This document shows, piece after piece, positions 1-7,185 of a stretch of 64,000 bases of DNA. Made by a program: the position numbers and the translations under genes. This DNA is from Arthrobacter rhizosphaerae. GTDB taxonomy: Bacteria; Actinomycetota; Actinomycetes; Actinomycetales; Micrococcaceae. Position 1 is the stretch's first letter. Each line of letters opens with the position of its first letter. The stretch is taken from positions 62,001 to 126,000 of the forward strand of contig NZ_JALLAN010000006.1 in NCBI RefSeq assembly GCF_023062595.1, in the 5' to 3' direction. Below the pieces are notes generated by a model, which saw nothing but the letters and a program-made list of their open reading frames with translations, did no database searches and was not told the origin of the DNA.

Positions 1-870
1 CGCCCTTGTCCCACTGGACTTAGTGGCAGTGGACTTTTCGGCCGTGGATTTGCTGTCAGCAGCGGCAGGTTTCTCTTCCCCGCCTCCGCGTTTCTTGTCC
101 AGACTCCGTTTGAGGGCCTCCATCAGGTCGATCACTTCGCCCTTGCCCGCGTCATCAGCAGTGACTCCAAACGTTTCCTCAGTGTCGAGCGATTCTCCCT
201 GCTCCAGCTTGGCCTCGATGAGCTGTCGCAATTGCTCCTGGTACTCGTCGGTAAAGCGTTCCGGCTCAAAGTCGCCTGCCATGGATTCAACGAGTGCGGC
301 GGACATTTCCCGCTCCTGGGAGGAAATCTTGATGCTGGTATCCAGCGACGAAAACTTTGCTTCGCGGACCTCATCCGGCCACAGCAGGGACTGGAGCATC
401 AGTACGTCATCGCGGATGCGCAATACGCCGAGGCGGGTCTTGTCGCGCAGGGCGAACTGGACGATGGCCACCCTGTCTGTATCCTCAAGTGCCCTCCGCA
501 GAAGCATGTACGCCTTCGGAGACTTCGAGTCAGGCTCCAGGTAGTAGCTCTTTTCGAACATGATGGGGTCCATCTGCTCGGACGGCACAAACTCCACTAC
601 TTCGATCTCGTTGCTGTTTTCTGCCGGAATAGCCTTCAGCTCGTCGCGCGTGAGAATTACTGTGCGGCCACCTTCTTCGTAGGCCTTTTCGATGTCCGCG
701 TAGTCAATGACCTCGCTGCATACCTCACAGCGACGCTGGTAGCGGATCCGTCCGCCGTCGGCATTGTGGACTTGGTGCAGACTGATGTCATGGTCCTCAG
801 TGGCGCTGTAAACCTTGACCGGGACGTTTACCAGTCCAAATGCGATGGCGCCTTTCCAGATCGCTCTCAT
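1..870 (-). CDS. ku: Ku DNA end-binding protein (3' end outside window)
   Basis: Bacterial Ku forms a homodimeric ring on double-strand break ends and recruits LigD for non-homologous end joining. The start is the ATG at 870, giving MRAIWKGAIAFGLVNVPVKV, the standard Ku opening. A Cys-x2-Cys pair (RRCEVCSEVIDY) lies near residue 50 and the EFVPSEQMDPIMFEKSYYL stretch typical of the Ku core follows. About 290 codons are visible and the frame is open at base 1. The last visible residues are rich in Lys, Ser, Thr and Ala, as in the basic C-terminal tails of actinobacterial Ku. It is divergent from ligD, with only 40 bases between the two starts, so the promoters must overlap. Identity is confident; the true C-terminus cannot be seen. 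Confidence 0.95.
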   Translation of the reverse strand, partial: MRAIWKGAIAFGLVNVPVKVYSATEDHDISLHQVHNADGGRIRYQRRCEVCSEVIDYADIEKAYEEGGRTVILTRDELKAIPAENSNEIEVVEFVPSEQMDPIMFEKSYYLEPDSKSPKAYMLLRRALEDTDRVAIVQFALRDKTRLGVLRIRDDVLMLQSLLWPDEVREAKFSSLDTSIKISSQEREMSAALVESMAGDFEPERFTDEYQEQLRQLIEAKLEQGESLDTEETFGVTADDAGKGEVIDLMEALKRSLDKKRGGGEEKPAAADSKSTAEKSTATKSSGTRA

Positions 871-910
871 GGATCAAGTGAACATCAGACTGGGGCGGAG
901 GTGAAGCCCT

Positions 911-3475
911 ATGGCCGGTAGCAAGGAACGTGTCCGTGTGGGGGGACGTGAACTGGTGGTCACCAATCTGGACAAAGTGCTGTACCCGGAGACCGGCACC
1001 ACCAAGGCGGACGTCCTGGCCTACTACGCAGCAGTAGCCCACGTCCTTATCCCGGCCGGGAAAAACAGGCCGGTCACCCGGAAGCGGTGGGTTCATGGCG
1101 TGGGAACGGCTGAAGAGCCCGGAGAAGTGTTTTTCCAGAAGAACCTGGAGGGCTCCGCTCCCGGCTGGATACCCCGTGCCTCCATCACGCACAAAGACCG
1201 CACTATCCAGTACCCGCTGGTCAACGATCCCGCGACCCTGACCTGGCTCGCCCAAATAGCGTCGCTGGAGATCCATGTGCCGCAATGGCGGATTGACTCG
1301 CACGGGGATCCCCTGCCACCGGACCGCATGGTGCTGGACCTTGACCCCGGGGAAGGCGCCGGCCTTGCCGAATGCGTGGAAGTAGCAAAGCTTGCCCGCG
1401 TGATCCTGAAGGACGTCGGACTGGAGCCTGTTCCCGTGACCAGCGGCAGCAAGGGAATCCACCTGTATGCGGGATTGGACGGTACGCAAAGTTCAGAGCA
1501 GATTTCAGCGTTTGCAAGGGAACTCGCCCGCGCTTTGGAGGCCGACCATCCGGAGCTTGCCGTCAGCGACATGAAGAAGACGCTGCGCACCGGCAAGGTG
1601 CTGGTGGACTGGAGCCAAAACAACGCCGCAAAGACCACCATCGTGCCCTACTCCCTCCGCGGCCGCCTCCATCCCACTGTGGCGGCGCCGCGGACATGGC
1701 GCGAGCTCACCGCACCTTCTTTGCACCAGCTTGACTATGAGGAGGTCATGCGGCGAGTCAAGGATGGCAAGGATCCCTTCGCACCGATTTCCGCTACAGC
1801 CGGTCACCCCCGCCTAAGCAGCACTCATGGCTCCTTCACCGCCGTCGAAAGTTCAGCACGTCTCCCTGAACACGAACGTGGCGGGCGCGACGGCGGCACC
1901 GCCGATCCCCGGCTCGAAAAGTACCGGTCCATGAGGGACCCCGGCGAAACCCCCGAGCCCTTTGCTGCCGACCAGCATCGTGCTTTGGCGGATGACAGTG
2001 GATCGCCGCGGGAAATCTTCGTGATCCAGGAGCACCATGCCAGCCGGTTGCACTTCGACTTCCGGCTGGAGCGCGACGGGGTGCTTGTTTCCTGGGCCTT
2101 GCCCAAGGGAGTGCCCACCTCCAGCGATAAGAACCATTTGGCTGTCCAGACCGAGGACCATCCGATGGACTACGCAACCTTCGAGGGGACCATTCCAAAG
2201 GGGCAGTACGGGGCCGGATCCGTTAGCATCTGGGACCGTGGCACGTACGAATGCGAGAAATGGATTGCCGGGAAGGAGGTCATCGTCACGCTCACGGGGG
2301 CAAATGACGGCAACCTGGGCGGCACCCGGAAGTTCGCCCTTATCAACACCGGAAAAGGCAAGGACAACCAAGGGCAGTGGCTGATTCATCTCATGGACCC
2401 AGGCCGCAAAACCTACCATCCCCGCCGGTCCGTATCCGATGACGATGCTGAGCCGGGTGATGACGGTTCCCCGCTTCCCCCCACGTCTAAAGCTGCTCCC
2501 CCGCCTGACGTTGACAGCCTCACCCCGATGCTGGCCACCGCCGGTACCGTCTCTGATCTGAGTGACAGCCACTGGCGGTTTGAGCTCAAATGGGACGGAG
2601 TGCGGGCACTCGTTATAGGCGAGGGAGGCAGAATCAGGCTCATCAGCCGAAACGGCAACGACATGACCGCGAGCTACCCGGAGCTCACGGTGCGGGAATG
2701 CTGGCCGGTAGGTGACTTCGTTGCGGACGGCGAGATCGTCGCCGTCGGACCTTCAGGAAGACCGGACTTCGGGCTGCTCCAGTCCCGCATGAAGCTCACC
2801 AAACCGGCCGACGTCCGCAGGGCCCAAAAGGCGACGCCGGTCCGGCTGATGCTCTTCGACTTGCTTGTCCACGAGGGCGCAGACCTCCGAGGGCGCCCGT
2901 GGCATGAGCGGCGCGAGCGGCTGGATCGGTTTTACGAACCGTCCGAATGCCCTGTGTACCTCTCCGGTGTCATTGACGACGACGTCGAACATATCCTGGC
3001 GAGCGCACGGGAACTGGGCCTGGAAGGTGTCATGGCCAAGAGATCGGACAGCCGGTATGTCACGGGCCAGCGGAGCAAATCCTGGCTCAAGCTGAAGGTG
3101 GAGCGCACCCAGGAAGTAGTGGTGGGCGGCTGGCGTCCGGGCAACGGGTCGCGCAAGGATTCGATCGGTTCGCTGCTCCTGGGCATTCCCGACGGCTCCT
3201 CGCTGCGCTACGTGGGCCGCGTCGGAAGCGGCTTCAGCGTCCACGAACTGGAAGAACTGCGGCAACGGCTGGAGACCATTTCACGGAAAACCTCGCCGTT
3301 CAGCGACATTCCGCCTGCCGACGCCTCGGATGCCCACTGGGTCATGCCCGGGCTGGTGGGGGAAGTGACCTATGGCGAATGGACCAGCAGCGGAAAGCTG
3401 CGGCACCCCGTGTGGCGTGGTTGGCGGCTGGACAAGGAACCCGCGGATGTGGTGATGGAGGCCGTGGCTTTCTAG
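911..3475 (+). CDS. ligD: ATP-dependent DNA ligase LigD (polymerase, phosphoesterase and ligase domains)
   Basis: Multifunctional end-joining enzyme that works with Ku. Three domains appear in the order polymerase, phosphoesterase, ligase, the mycobacterial order. The primase-like polymerase domain (about 1-290) carries the metal-binding VLDLDPG motif at D143/D145. The 3'-phosphoesterase domain (about 355-470) has the H376/H381/D383 pattern in EHHASRLHFDF. The ligase domain (about 535-854) has the adenylation lysine K560 in ELKWDGVRAL, then an OB-fold region. The length of 854 residues is normal for a three-domain LigD. The start ATG at 911 has GGAGG nine bases upstream. The linker between the polymerase and phosphoesterase domains is long and charged. 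Divergent from ku; an inverted-repeat region follows the stop codon. Confidence 0.97.
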   Translation: MAGSKERVRVGGRELVVTNLDKVLYPETGTTKADVLAYYAAVAHVLIPAGKNRPVTRKRWVHGVGTAEEPGEVFFQKNLEGSAPGWIPRASITHKDRTIQYPLVNDPATLTWLAQIASLEIHVPQWRIDSHGDPLPPDRMVLDLDPGEGAGLAECVEVAKLARVILKDVGLEPVPVTSGSKGIHLYAGLDGTQSSEQISAFARELARALEADHPELAVSDMKKTLRTGKVLVDWSQNNAAKTTIVPYSLRGRLHPTVAAPRTWRELTAPSLHQLDYEEVMRRVKDGKDPFAPISATAGHPRLSSTHGSFTAVESSARLPEHERGGRDGGTADPRLEKYRSMRDPGETPEPFAADQHRALADDSGSPREIFVIQEHHASRLHFDFRLERDGVLVSWALPKGVPTSSDKNHLAVQTEDHPMDYATFEGTIPKGQYGAGSVSIWDRGTYECEKWIAGKEVIVTLTGANDGNLGGTRKFALINTGKGKDNQGQWLIHLMDPGRKTYHPRRSVSDDDAEPGDDGSPLPPTSKAAPPPDVDSLTPMLATAGTVSDLSDSHWRFELKWDGVRALVIGEGGRIRLISRNGNDMTASYPELTVRECWPVGDFVADGEIVAVGPSGRPDFGLLQSRMKLTKPADVRRAQKATPVRLMLFDLLVHEGADLRGRPWHERRERLDRFYEPSECPVYLSGVIDDDVEHILASARELGLEGVMAKRSDSRYVTGQRSKSWLKLKVERTQEVVVGGWRPGNGSRKDSIGSLLLGIPDGSSLRYVGRVGSGFSVHELEELRQRLETISRKTSPFSDIPPADASDAHWVMPGLVGEVTYGEWTSSGKLRHPVWRGWRLDKEPADVVMEAVAF

Positions 3476-3483
3476 CAAATCAC

Positions 3484-3521
3484 CGTGGGACACGCAAATG
3501 GTCGTGGGATGCGGAAACGGT
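3484..3521. repeat. 19-bp imperfect tandem repeat just after the ligD stop
   Basis: Two adjacent 19-base units, CGTGGGACACGCAAATGGT (3484-3502) and CGTGGGATGCGGAAACGGT (3503-3521), agree at 15 of 19 positions. The first unit begins eight bases after the ligD stop codon. The second unit forms the left arm of a larger imperfect palindrome. Confidence 0.8.
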
Positions 3522-3566
3522 CTGGTGGCACCTGTATTTAGGCGTCCCCAAACCGTTTGCGCATCC
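3507..3566. terminator. long imperfect palindrome between ligD and a convergent gene
   Basis: The left arm starting GGATGCGGAAACGGT (3507-3521) pairs with AACCGTTTGCGCATCC (3551-3566). Pairing continues inward with mismatches (CTGGTGGCACC against GGCGTCCCCA), leaving a loop around TGTATTTA. It sits between convergent genes and could end transcription from both sides, but no T-run follows, so the terminator role is inferred. It may instead be a dispersed palindromic repeat. Confidence 0.5.
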
Positions 3567-3591
3567 TCAGGCTCTTAGTGTGTCCCCAGGG

Positions 3592-3852
3592 CTAGGAGGA
3601 GTGCGGCATTTGCGGCCGGCTGGTCCTGTGGATGGCAGTTACTGCCGCCCCCTGGCCCATTCGTCCATGGCCATTGCCCCTCTCTTTGGCGTGGCGGCGC
3701 TTGCCGTTGCCCGCCGGCCACTGCGGTCCCTCGCCGGAGATCTTCGCCAGTCCGAGAGGCGCCGGTTCGGGGAGCGGCACCTCATTCATAGAGGCCGCCA
3801 GGTGCTCCGCGATGTCCGCTTTGATTTCTTGTTCAGCCTGCTTTTCAGCCAT
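3592..3852 (-). CDS. small hypothetical protein, second gene of a two-gene unit
   Basis: An 86-residue protein that I do not recognise. It begins MAEKQAEQEIKADIAEHLAA, an amphipathic charged helix, followed by a Pro-rich stretch (PLPEPAPLGL) and a basic tail rich in Gly, His, Arg and Lys. There is no signal peptide or membrane segment. AGGAAGG stands about eight bases before the ATG, which supports real translation. It starts 18 bases after the stop of the neighbouring small gene (3871-4065) on the same strand, so the two are probably co-transcribed toward ligD. Unrecognised product; reading frame moderately sure. Confidence 0.6.
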   Translation of the reverse strand: MAEKQAEQEIKADIAEHLAASMNEVPLPEPAPLGLAKISGEGPQWPAGNGKRRHAKERGNGHGRMGQGAAVTAIHRTSRPQMPHSS

Positions 3853-3870
3853 TGCTTTTCCTTCCTGTAC

Positions 3871-4065
3871 CTACCAGCGGACTTTCTTCTCGGCGGGCCC
3901 TTGCTTTCCGCTCTTGTGGGTGGGCTTGTGGTTGTGGCCGACGCTTTGGGACGTTGTTCCGCCCCGCGATTTACTGGCCAGCATCTCCTGCTGGGCTTCC
4001 GTCAGCTTGGACTTGATGCCCTTGGAGCTTTCTTGCTCCTTGCCGGAGTCTTTTGGCTTGTTCAT
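3871..4065 (-). CDS. small basic hypothetical protein, first gene of a two-gene unit
   Basis: A 64-residue, Lys/Ser/Gln-rich, low-complexity protein (MNKPKDSGKEQESSKGIKSK then LTEAQQEMLASKSRGG, ending KKVRW). There are no membrane segments or cysteines. The composition suggests a disordered or nucleic-acid-binding peptide, but this is inference only. AGGAG sits eight bases before the ATG. Its proximity to ligD may be coincidental. The product family is not recognised. Confidence 0.65.
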   Translation of the reverse strand: MNKPKDSGKEQESSKGIKSKLTEAQQEMLASKSRGGTTSQSVGHNHKPTHKSGKQGPAEKKVRW

Positions 4066-4662
4066 GGTTAGTCTCCTATCCAGGCGCTCTCAGCAGACCG
4101 TAAACCTTGGTACCGCGTGGACCCGGACACCCCACGGCAGAAAAGCCCTGAGGAAAATCGCCGATGACTGAGCATCAAAAATGGGAACAACGCGAAGGTA
4201 TGGTCTCTTCAAGCGCAGAGTTTTGGTGGTTACGTGGCGGTCGGGCCTTCGACAACTTCGACGAAGGCCAACCGGCTTGGCTACTCAAAAATCAGTGTTC
4301 CCATGGCTCAACCATAAACAATAATCAGACTACTTGTGAACCCCGAAACCAGGGCCAATTCGGGACGCCCTTCTTCACCTCGCATGCCACCGTACCTCGC
4401 CCAAAATGGTGGATTGATGCCGCGTTTGGCGCTACTTCTCAAAAAAATTTGAACGGCGCGTGCGAAAGTACGAAAAATCGGCGCCAATACAGGGCACAAC
4501 AGGGCACAAATATGTCTGATATTTGCGCTTGGTTGACGCTTAAAAGCATGAGCCTACGGCACCAGAATCGGAAAAGCCATAGACATCGCGTAAAATTGAA
4601 GGCCTGCCCGGAGCGGGGCAGCTACAAGTCGCAAGCAAATGACCTCCACGGGAGTTGCCCAA
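4066..4662. other. 600-base AT-richer intergenic region upstream of an MHS permease
   Basis: No convincing gene. An open frame from 4164 on the plus strand lacks a ribosome binding site and overlaps the permease in another frame. The region holds the direct repeat CAGGGCACAA/CAGGGCACAA near 4490-4508, a good inverted repeat at 4504-4528, and a TTGACG hexamer at 4533-4538 that may be a -35 element without a clear -10 partner. A small hairpin (CTGCCC at 4604 against GGGCAG at 4616) lies before the start codon. The lower GC content contrasts with flanking genes. Confidence 0.5.
4504..4528. promoter_or_regulatory. inverted-repeat operator candidate upstream of the MHS permease
   Basis: GCACAAATAT (4504-4513), five-base spacer GTCTG, then ATATTTGCGC (4519-4528). 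Nine of ten positions are complementary, with a perfect core CAAATAT/ATATTTG. It lies five bases before a TTGACG hexamer, where a repressor or activator would sit. No regulator gene is adjacent. Confidence 0.5.
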
Positions 4663-6243
4663 ATGCCCAAAGACCGAAGCACGACCGACTCTTCAGCAGG
4701 CGTCACAAGCGCCAGCGGAACCAACAACATCGCACCAACAGGTGCAAGGAAAAAGCTGATACCGCGTCGACGACTCAAAGAGTCCGACGTCAACGTAGTG
4801 AACCAGCCGATGCTCAAAAAAGCACTCGGCGGCACCATCGTTGGAAACACCATGGAATGGTTCGACGTCGGCGTGTTCGGCTATCTGATCACCACGATGG
4901 GCCCGGTCTTCCTGCCAGAAGCTGACCCCGAAGTCCGGACACTGTTCCTGCTGGGAACCTTTGCCGCCACCTTCATTGCACGCCCGCTTGGCGGTGTCGT
5001 CTTTGGTTGGCTTGGTGACAAGATCGGCCGGCAGAAGGTGCTCGCAGCAACCCTGATGCTCATGGCGGCGAGCACGTTCGCGGTGGGACTGCTGCCGGGC
5101 TATGCGCAGATCGGCATCTGGGCCGCTGTACTTCTTGTGATCCTGAAGCTCGTACAGGGCTTCTCCACCGGTGGTGAATACGCCGGCGCAACCACATTCG
5201 TGAGCGAATATGCCCCGGACAAGCGCCGAGGGTTCTTCGCGAGCTTCCTGGACATGGGCAGTTACCTGGGCTTCGCCTTGGGCGCCGCATTGGTATCCGT
5301 CCTCCAACTGACTCTTGGTCAGTCCACCATGGAGGAATGGGGCTGGAGGATACCGTTCCTGGTCGCCGGACCGTTGGGTCTCATCGCCATCTACTTCCGG
5401 AACAAGATTGAGGAATCTCCTCAGTTCCAAGCCACGCTGGATGCCCAGGAATCATTGGCGCAGGATCCTGACGCCGCTGCCGTGGACTCCGGCAAGGGTC
5501 CATTCGGAATTGTGAAGGCCTACTGGCGCTCGCTCCTGGTGGCCATGATCCTGGTTGCTGCCGCAAACACGGCCGGTTACGCCCTGACCTCCTACATGCC
5601 CACGTACCTCACGGAATCCAAGGGCTATGATCCTGTCCACGGAACGCTGCTCACCATTCCGGTCCTGGTGATCATGAGCCTGTGCATTCCACTGACGGGA
5701 AAGCTGTCCGACCGCATTGGACGCCGTCCGGTTCTGTGGATCGGCGCGCTCAGCACAGTAGTCCTGGCTACCCCGGCATTCCTGCTTATCGGAATCGGAG
5801 AAACTTGGTCGACACTCGCAGGCCTGTCCCTGATCGCTTTCCCCGTAGCGTTCTACGTGGCCAACCTTGCCTCCGCTCTCCCGGCACAGTTCCCCACCGC
5901 CAGCCGCTACGGAGCCATGGGAATCGCGTACAACTTCGCTGTGGCCATTTTCGGTGGAACCACACCCTTCATCGTCGCAGCGCTCATCAAGGGCACCGGC
6001 AACGATATGATGCCGGCGTACTACCTGATGGCCACCTCGGCCATAGGTGCGGTCGCCATTTACTTCCTGAAGGAATCCGCTAACCGTCCGCTACCGGGGT
6101 CCATGCCCAGCGTGGACACGGCGGCTGAGGCCAGGGAGTTGGTTGCCACTCAGGACGAGAACCCGTTCATCGACCTCGATGATTTGCCGTTCGACGCTCC
6201 GGCATCAGAGCAGGAGCCCGAGAAGGTCCCTGTCGGCGTCTGA
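4663..6243 (+). CDS. MFS transporter, metabolite:H+ symporter (ProP-like) family
   Basis: Inner-membrane proton symporter of the MHS group, whose members carry proline/betaine, citrate, shikimate or other organic acids. NTMEWFDVGVFGYL opens the first membrane helix, the MHS signature; GDKIGRQK lies in the loop between helices 2 and 3; QGFSTGGEYAGATTF is the typical helix 4-5 segment. Twelve helices are expected. I place the start at ATG 4663 because GGGAG lies eight bases before it; the in-frame ATG at 4639 has no such site. The N-terminal 40 residues before the first helix and the acidic C-terminal tail are unusually long. The substrate cannot be told from sequence. It is convergent with the dehydrogenase at 6369 across a strong terminator. 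Confidence 0.9.
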   Translation: MPKDRSTTDSSAGVTSASGTNNIAPTGARKKLIPRRRLKESDVNVVNQPMLKKALGGTIVGNTMEWFDVGVFGYLITTMGPVFLPEADPEVRTLFLLGTFAATFIARPLGGVVFGWLGDKIGRQKVLAATLMLMAASTFAVGLLPGYAQIGIWAAVLLVILKLVQGFSTGGEYAGATTFVSEYAPDKRRGFFASFLDMGSYLGFALGAALVSVLQLTLGQSTMEEWGWRIPFLVAGPLGLIAIYFRNKIEESPQFQATLDAQESLAQDPDAAAVDSGKGPFGIVKAYWRSLLVAMILVAAANTAGYALTSYMPTYLTESKGYDPVHGTLLTIPVLVIMSLCIPLTGKLSDRIGRRPVLWIGALSTVVLATPAFLLIGIGETWSTLAGLSLIAFPVAFYVANLASALPAQFPTASRYGAMGIAYNFAVAIFGGTTPFIVAALIKGTGNDMMPAYYLMATSAIGAVAIYFLKESANRPLPGSMPSVDTAAEARELVATQDENPFIDLDDLPFDAPASEQEPEKVPVGV

Positions 6244-6251
6244 TCGCCCGG

Positions 6252-6300
6252 CCTGATCAAAACTGGCGCCTGATTAAACCTGCGTCTGACAAAAACTTTG
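6252..6300. repeat. three degenerate 16-17 bp tandem units after a stop codon
   Basis: CCTGATCAAAACTGGCG (6252-6268), CCTGATTAAACCTGCG (6269-6284) and TCTGACAAAAACTTTG (6285-6300) are adjacent diverged copies beginning eight bases after the permease stop. They lead directly into the terminator stem. Confidence 0.65.
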
Positions 6301-6358
6301 AGGCCCGCTCTGCGTGCTCCCACTTGGGGGAAGCACGCGAAGCGGGCCTCACGGTTTT
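6300..6358. terminator. bidirectional rho-independent terminator
   Basis: A stem built from GAGGCCCGCT and TGCGTGCT against AGCACGC and AGCGGGCCTC (about 6300-6350) is followed on the plus strand by ACGGTTTT. On the minus strand it is followed by a T-rich run (complement of AAAAACTTTG). It serves the convergent permease and dehydrogenase genes. Confidence 0.85.
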
Positions 6359-6368
6359 AACCGAGGCG

Positions 6369-7139
6369 CTACCGCGCCCTTCGCGGGGGTCCCGTCGTCA
6401 GCCTGGCCGGCAATACCTGCGCCGCAGCCATCATGAACCGGTACCGCTTGGAAGGAATCCAAACCGCCTTGCCGTGGTCGCTCGCGGCAAGACCTTCACG
6501 GACCACGCGATCCGGATGCAGCCACATCCACTGCGGGGCGACTGACTTGTCCATCTCCATCCGGTCGTGGAACTCAGTGTGGGTCAGGCCGGGGCAAACA
6601 GCAGTGACTGTAACGCCCTGCGGGGAGTAAGCGAGGTTGGCCCAGCGGCTGAAGCCGACAAGCCAGCCCTTTGCAGCCGAGTAGGTTCCCCGCGGAAGGA
6701 ACGCAGCAACGCTGGCCACATTGATGATTTTTCCGGAGCCGCGCTGCAACATCGCTCTCAGCGCGGCATGGCTCAGCACCATGGGCGTCTCCACCAACAG
6801 TTTCAGGTGCCTCTTCTCCTCCTCAATGTCATTCTCTTCGAATGACTTGAGCAGCCCGAACCCTGCATTGTTGACCAGGATCTCCACGGGACGCGCCTCA
6901 TCAGACAGGCGTTCGACGACGGCCGCCACGCCGCCGTCGTCCGTAAGATCTGCCACGATCACCTCGGTGGAGATGCTGTACAGGTTCTCCAGCTCCGCAG
7001 CCGAAGCAGCCAGCCGTTCCCCATCCCTTGCCACGAGTACGAGGTGATGTCCTTGTTCGGCCAGCTGGCGGGCAAACTCCGCGCCCAGGCCAGCCGTGGC
7101 ACCGGTGATCAATGCTGTTGTTCCTGTAGGCATGCCCAT
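6369..7139 (-). CDS. short-chain dehydrogenase/reductase
   Basis: Cytosolic NAD(P)-dependent oxidoreductase of the classical SDR family. The cofactor-binding glycine motif TGATAGLG is at residues 12-19, NNAG at 90-93, the catalytic serine is S143 in VASVAAF, and the Tyr/Lys pair is Y153/K157 in YSAAK. At 256 residues it has normal SDR length. An arginine in VARDG near residue 38 hints at NADPH preference, but this is weak. The substrate is unknown. Its start (ATG 7139, or 7133) has no strong ribosome binding site. It lies just downstream of desD on the same strand, but 46 bases away, so co-transcription is possible though not shown. Confidence 0.9.
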   Translation of the reverse strand: MGMPTGTTALITGATAGLGAEFARQLAEQGHHLVLVARDGERLAASAAELENLYSISTEVIVADLTDDGGVAAVVERLSDEARPVEILVNNAGFGLLKSFEENDIEEEKRHLKLLVETPMVLSHAALRAMLQRGSGKIINVASVAAFLPRGTYSAAKGWLVGFSRWANLAYSPQGVTVTAVCPGLTHTEFHDRMEMDKSVAPQWMWLHPDRVVREGLAASDHGKAVWIPSKRYRFMMAAAQVLPARLTTGPPRRAR

Positions 7140-7185
7140 GATCTCAGACTAGTCGGATGGCTTACCTTGCGGCAGGGAAAGAAGA

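Noticed and set aside
232..921. Plus-strand open frames opposite Ku
   Set aside because: The minus strand clearly encodes Ku here; the plus frames show no family pattern and arise from GC-rich codon bias.
4164..4925. 253-codon plus-strand frame upstream of the first MHS permease
   Set aside because: No ribosome binding site, odd composition rich in His, Arg and Gln, and its 3' part overlaps the true permease in another frame.
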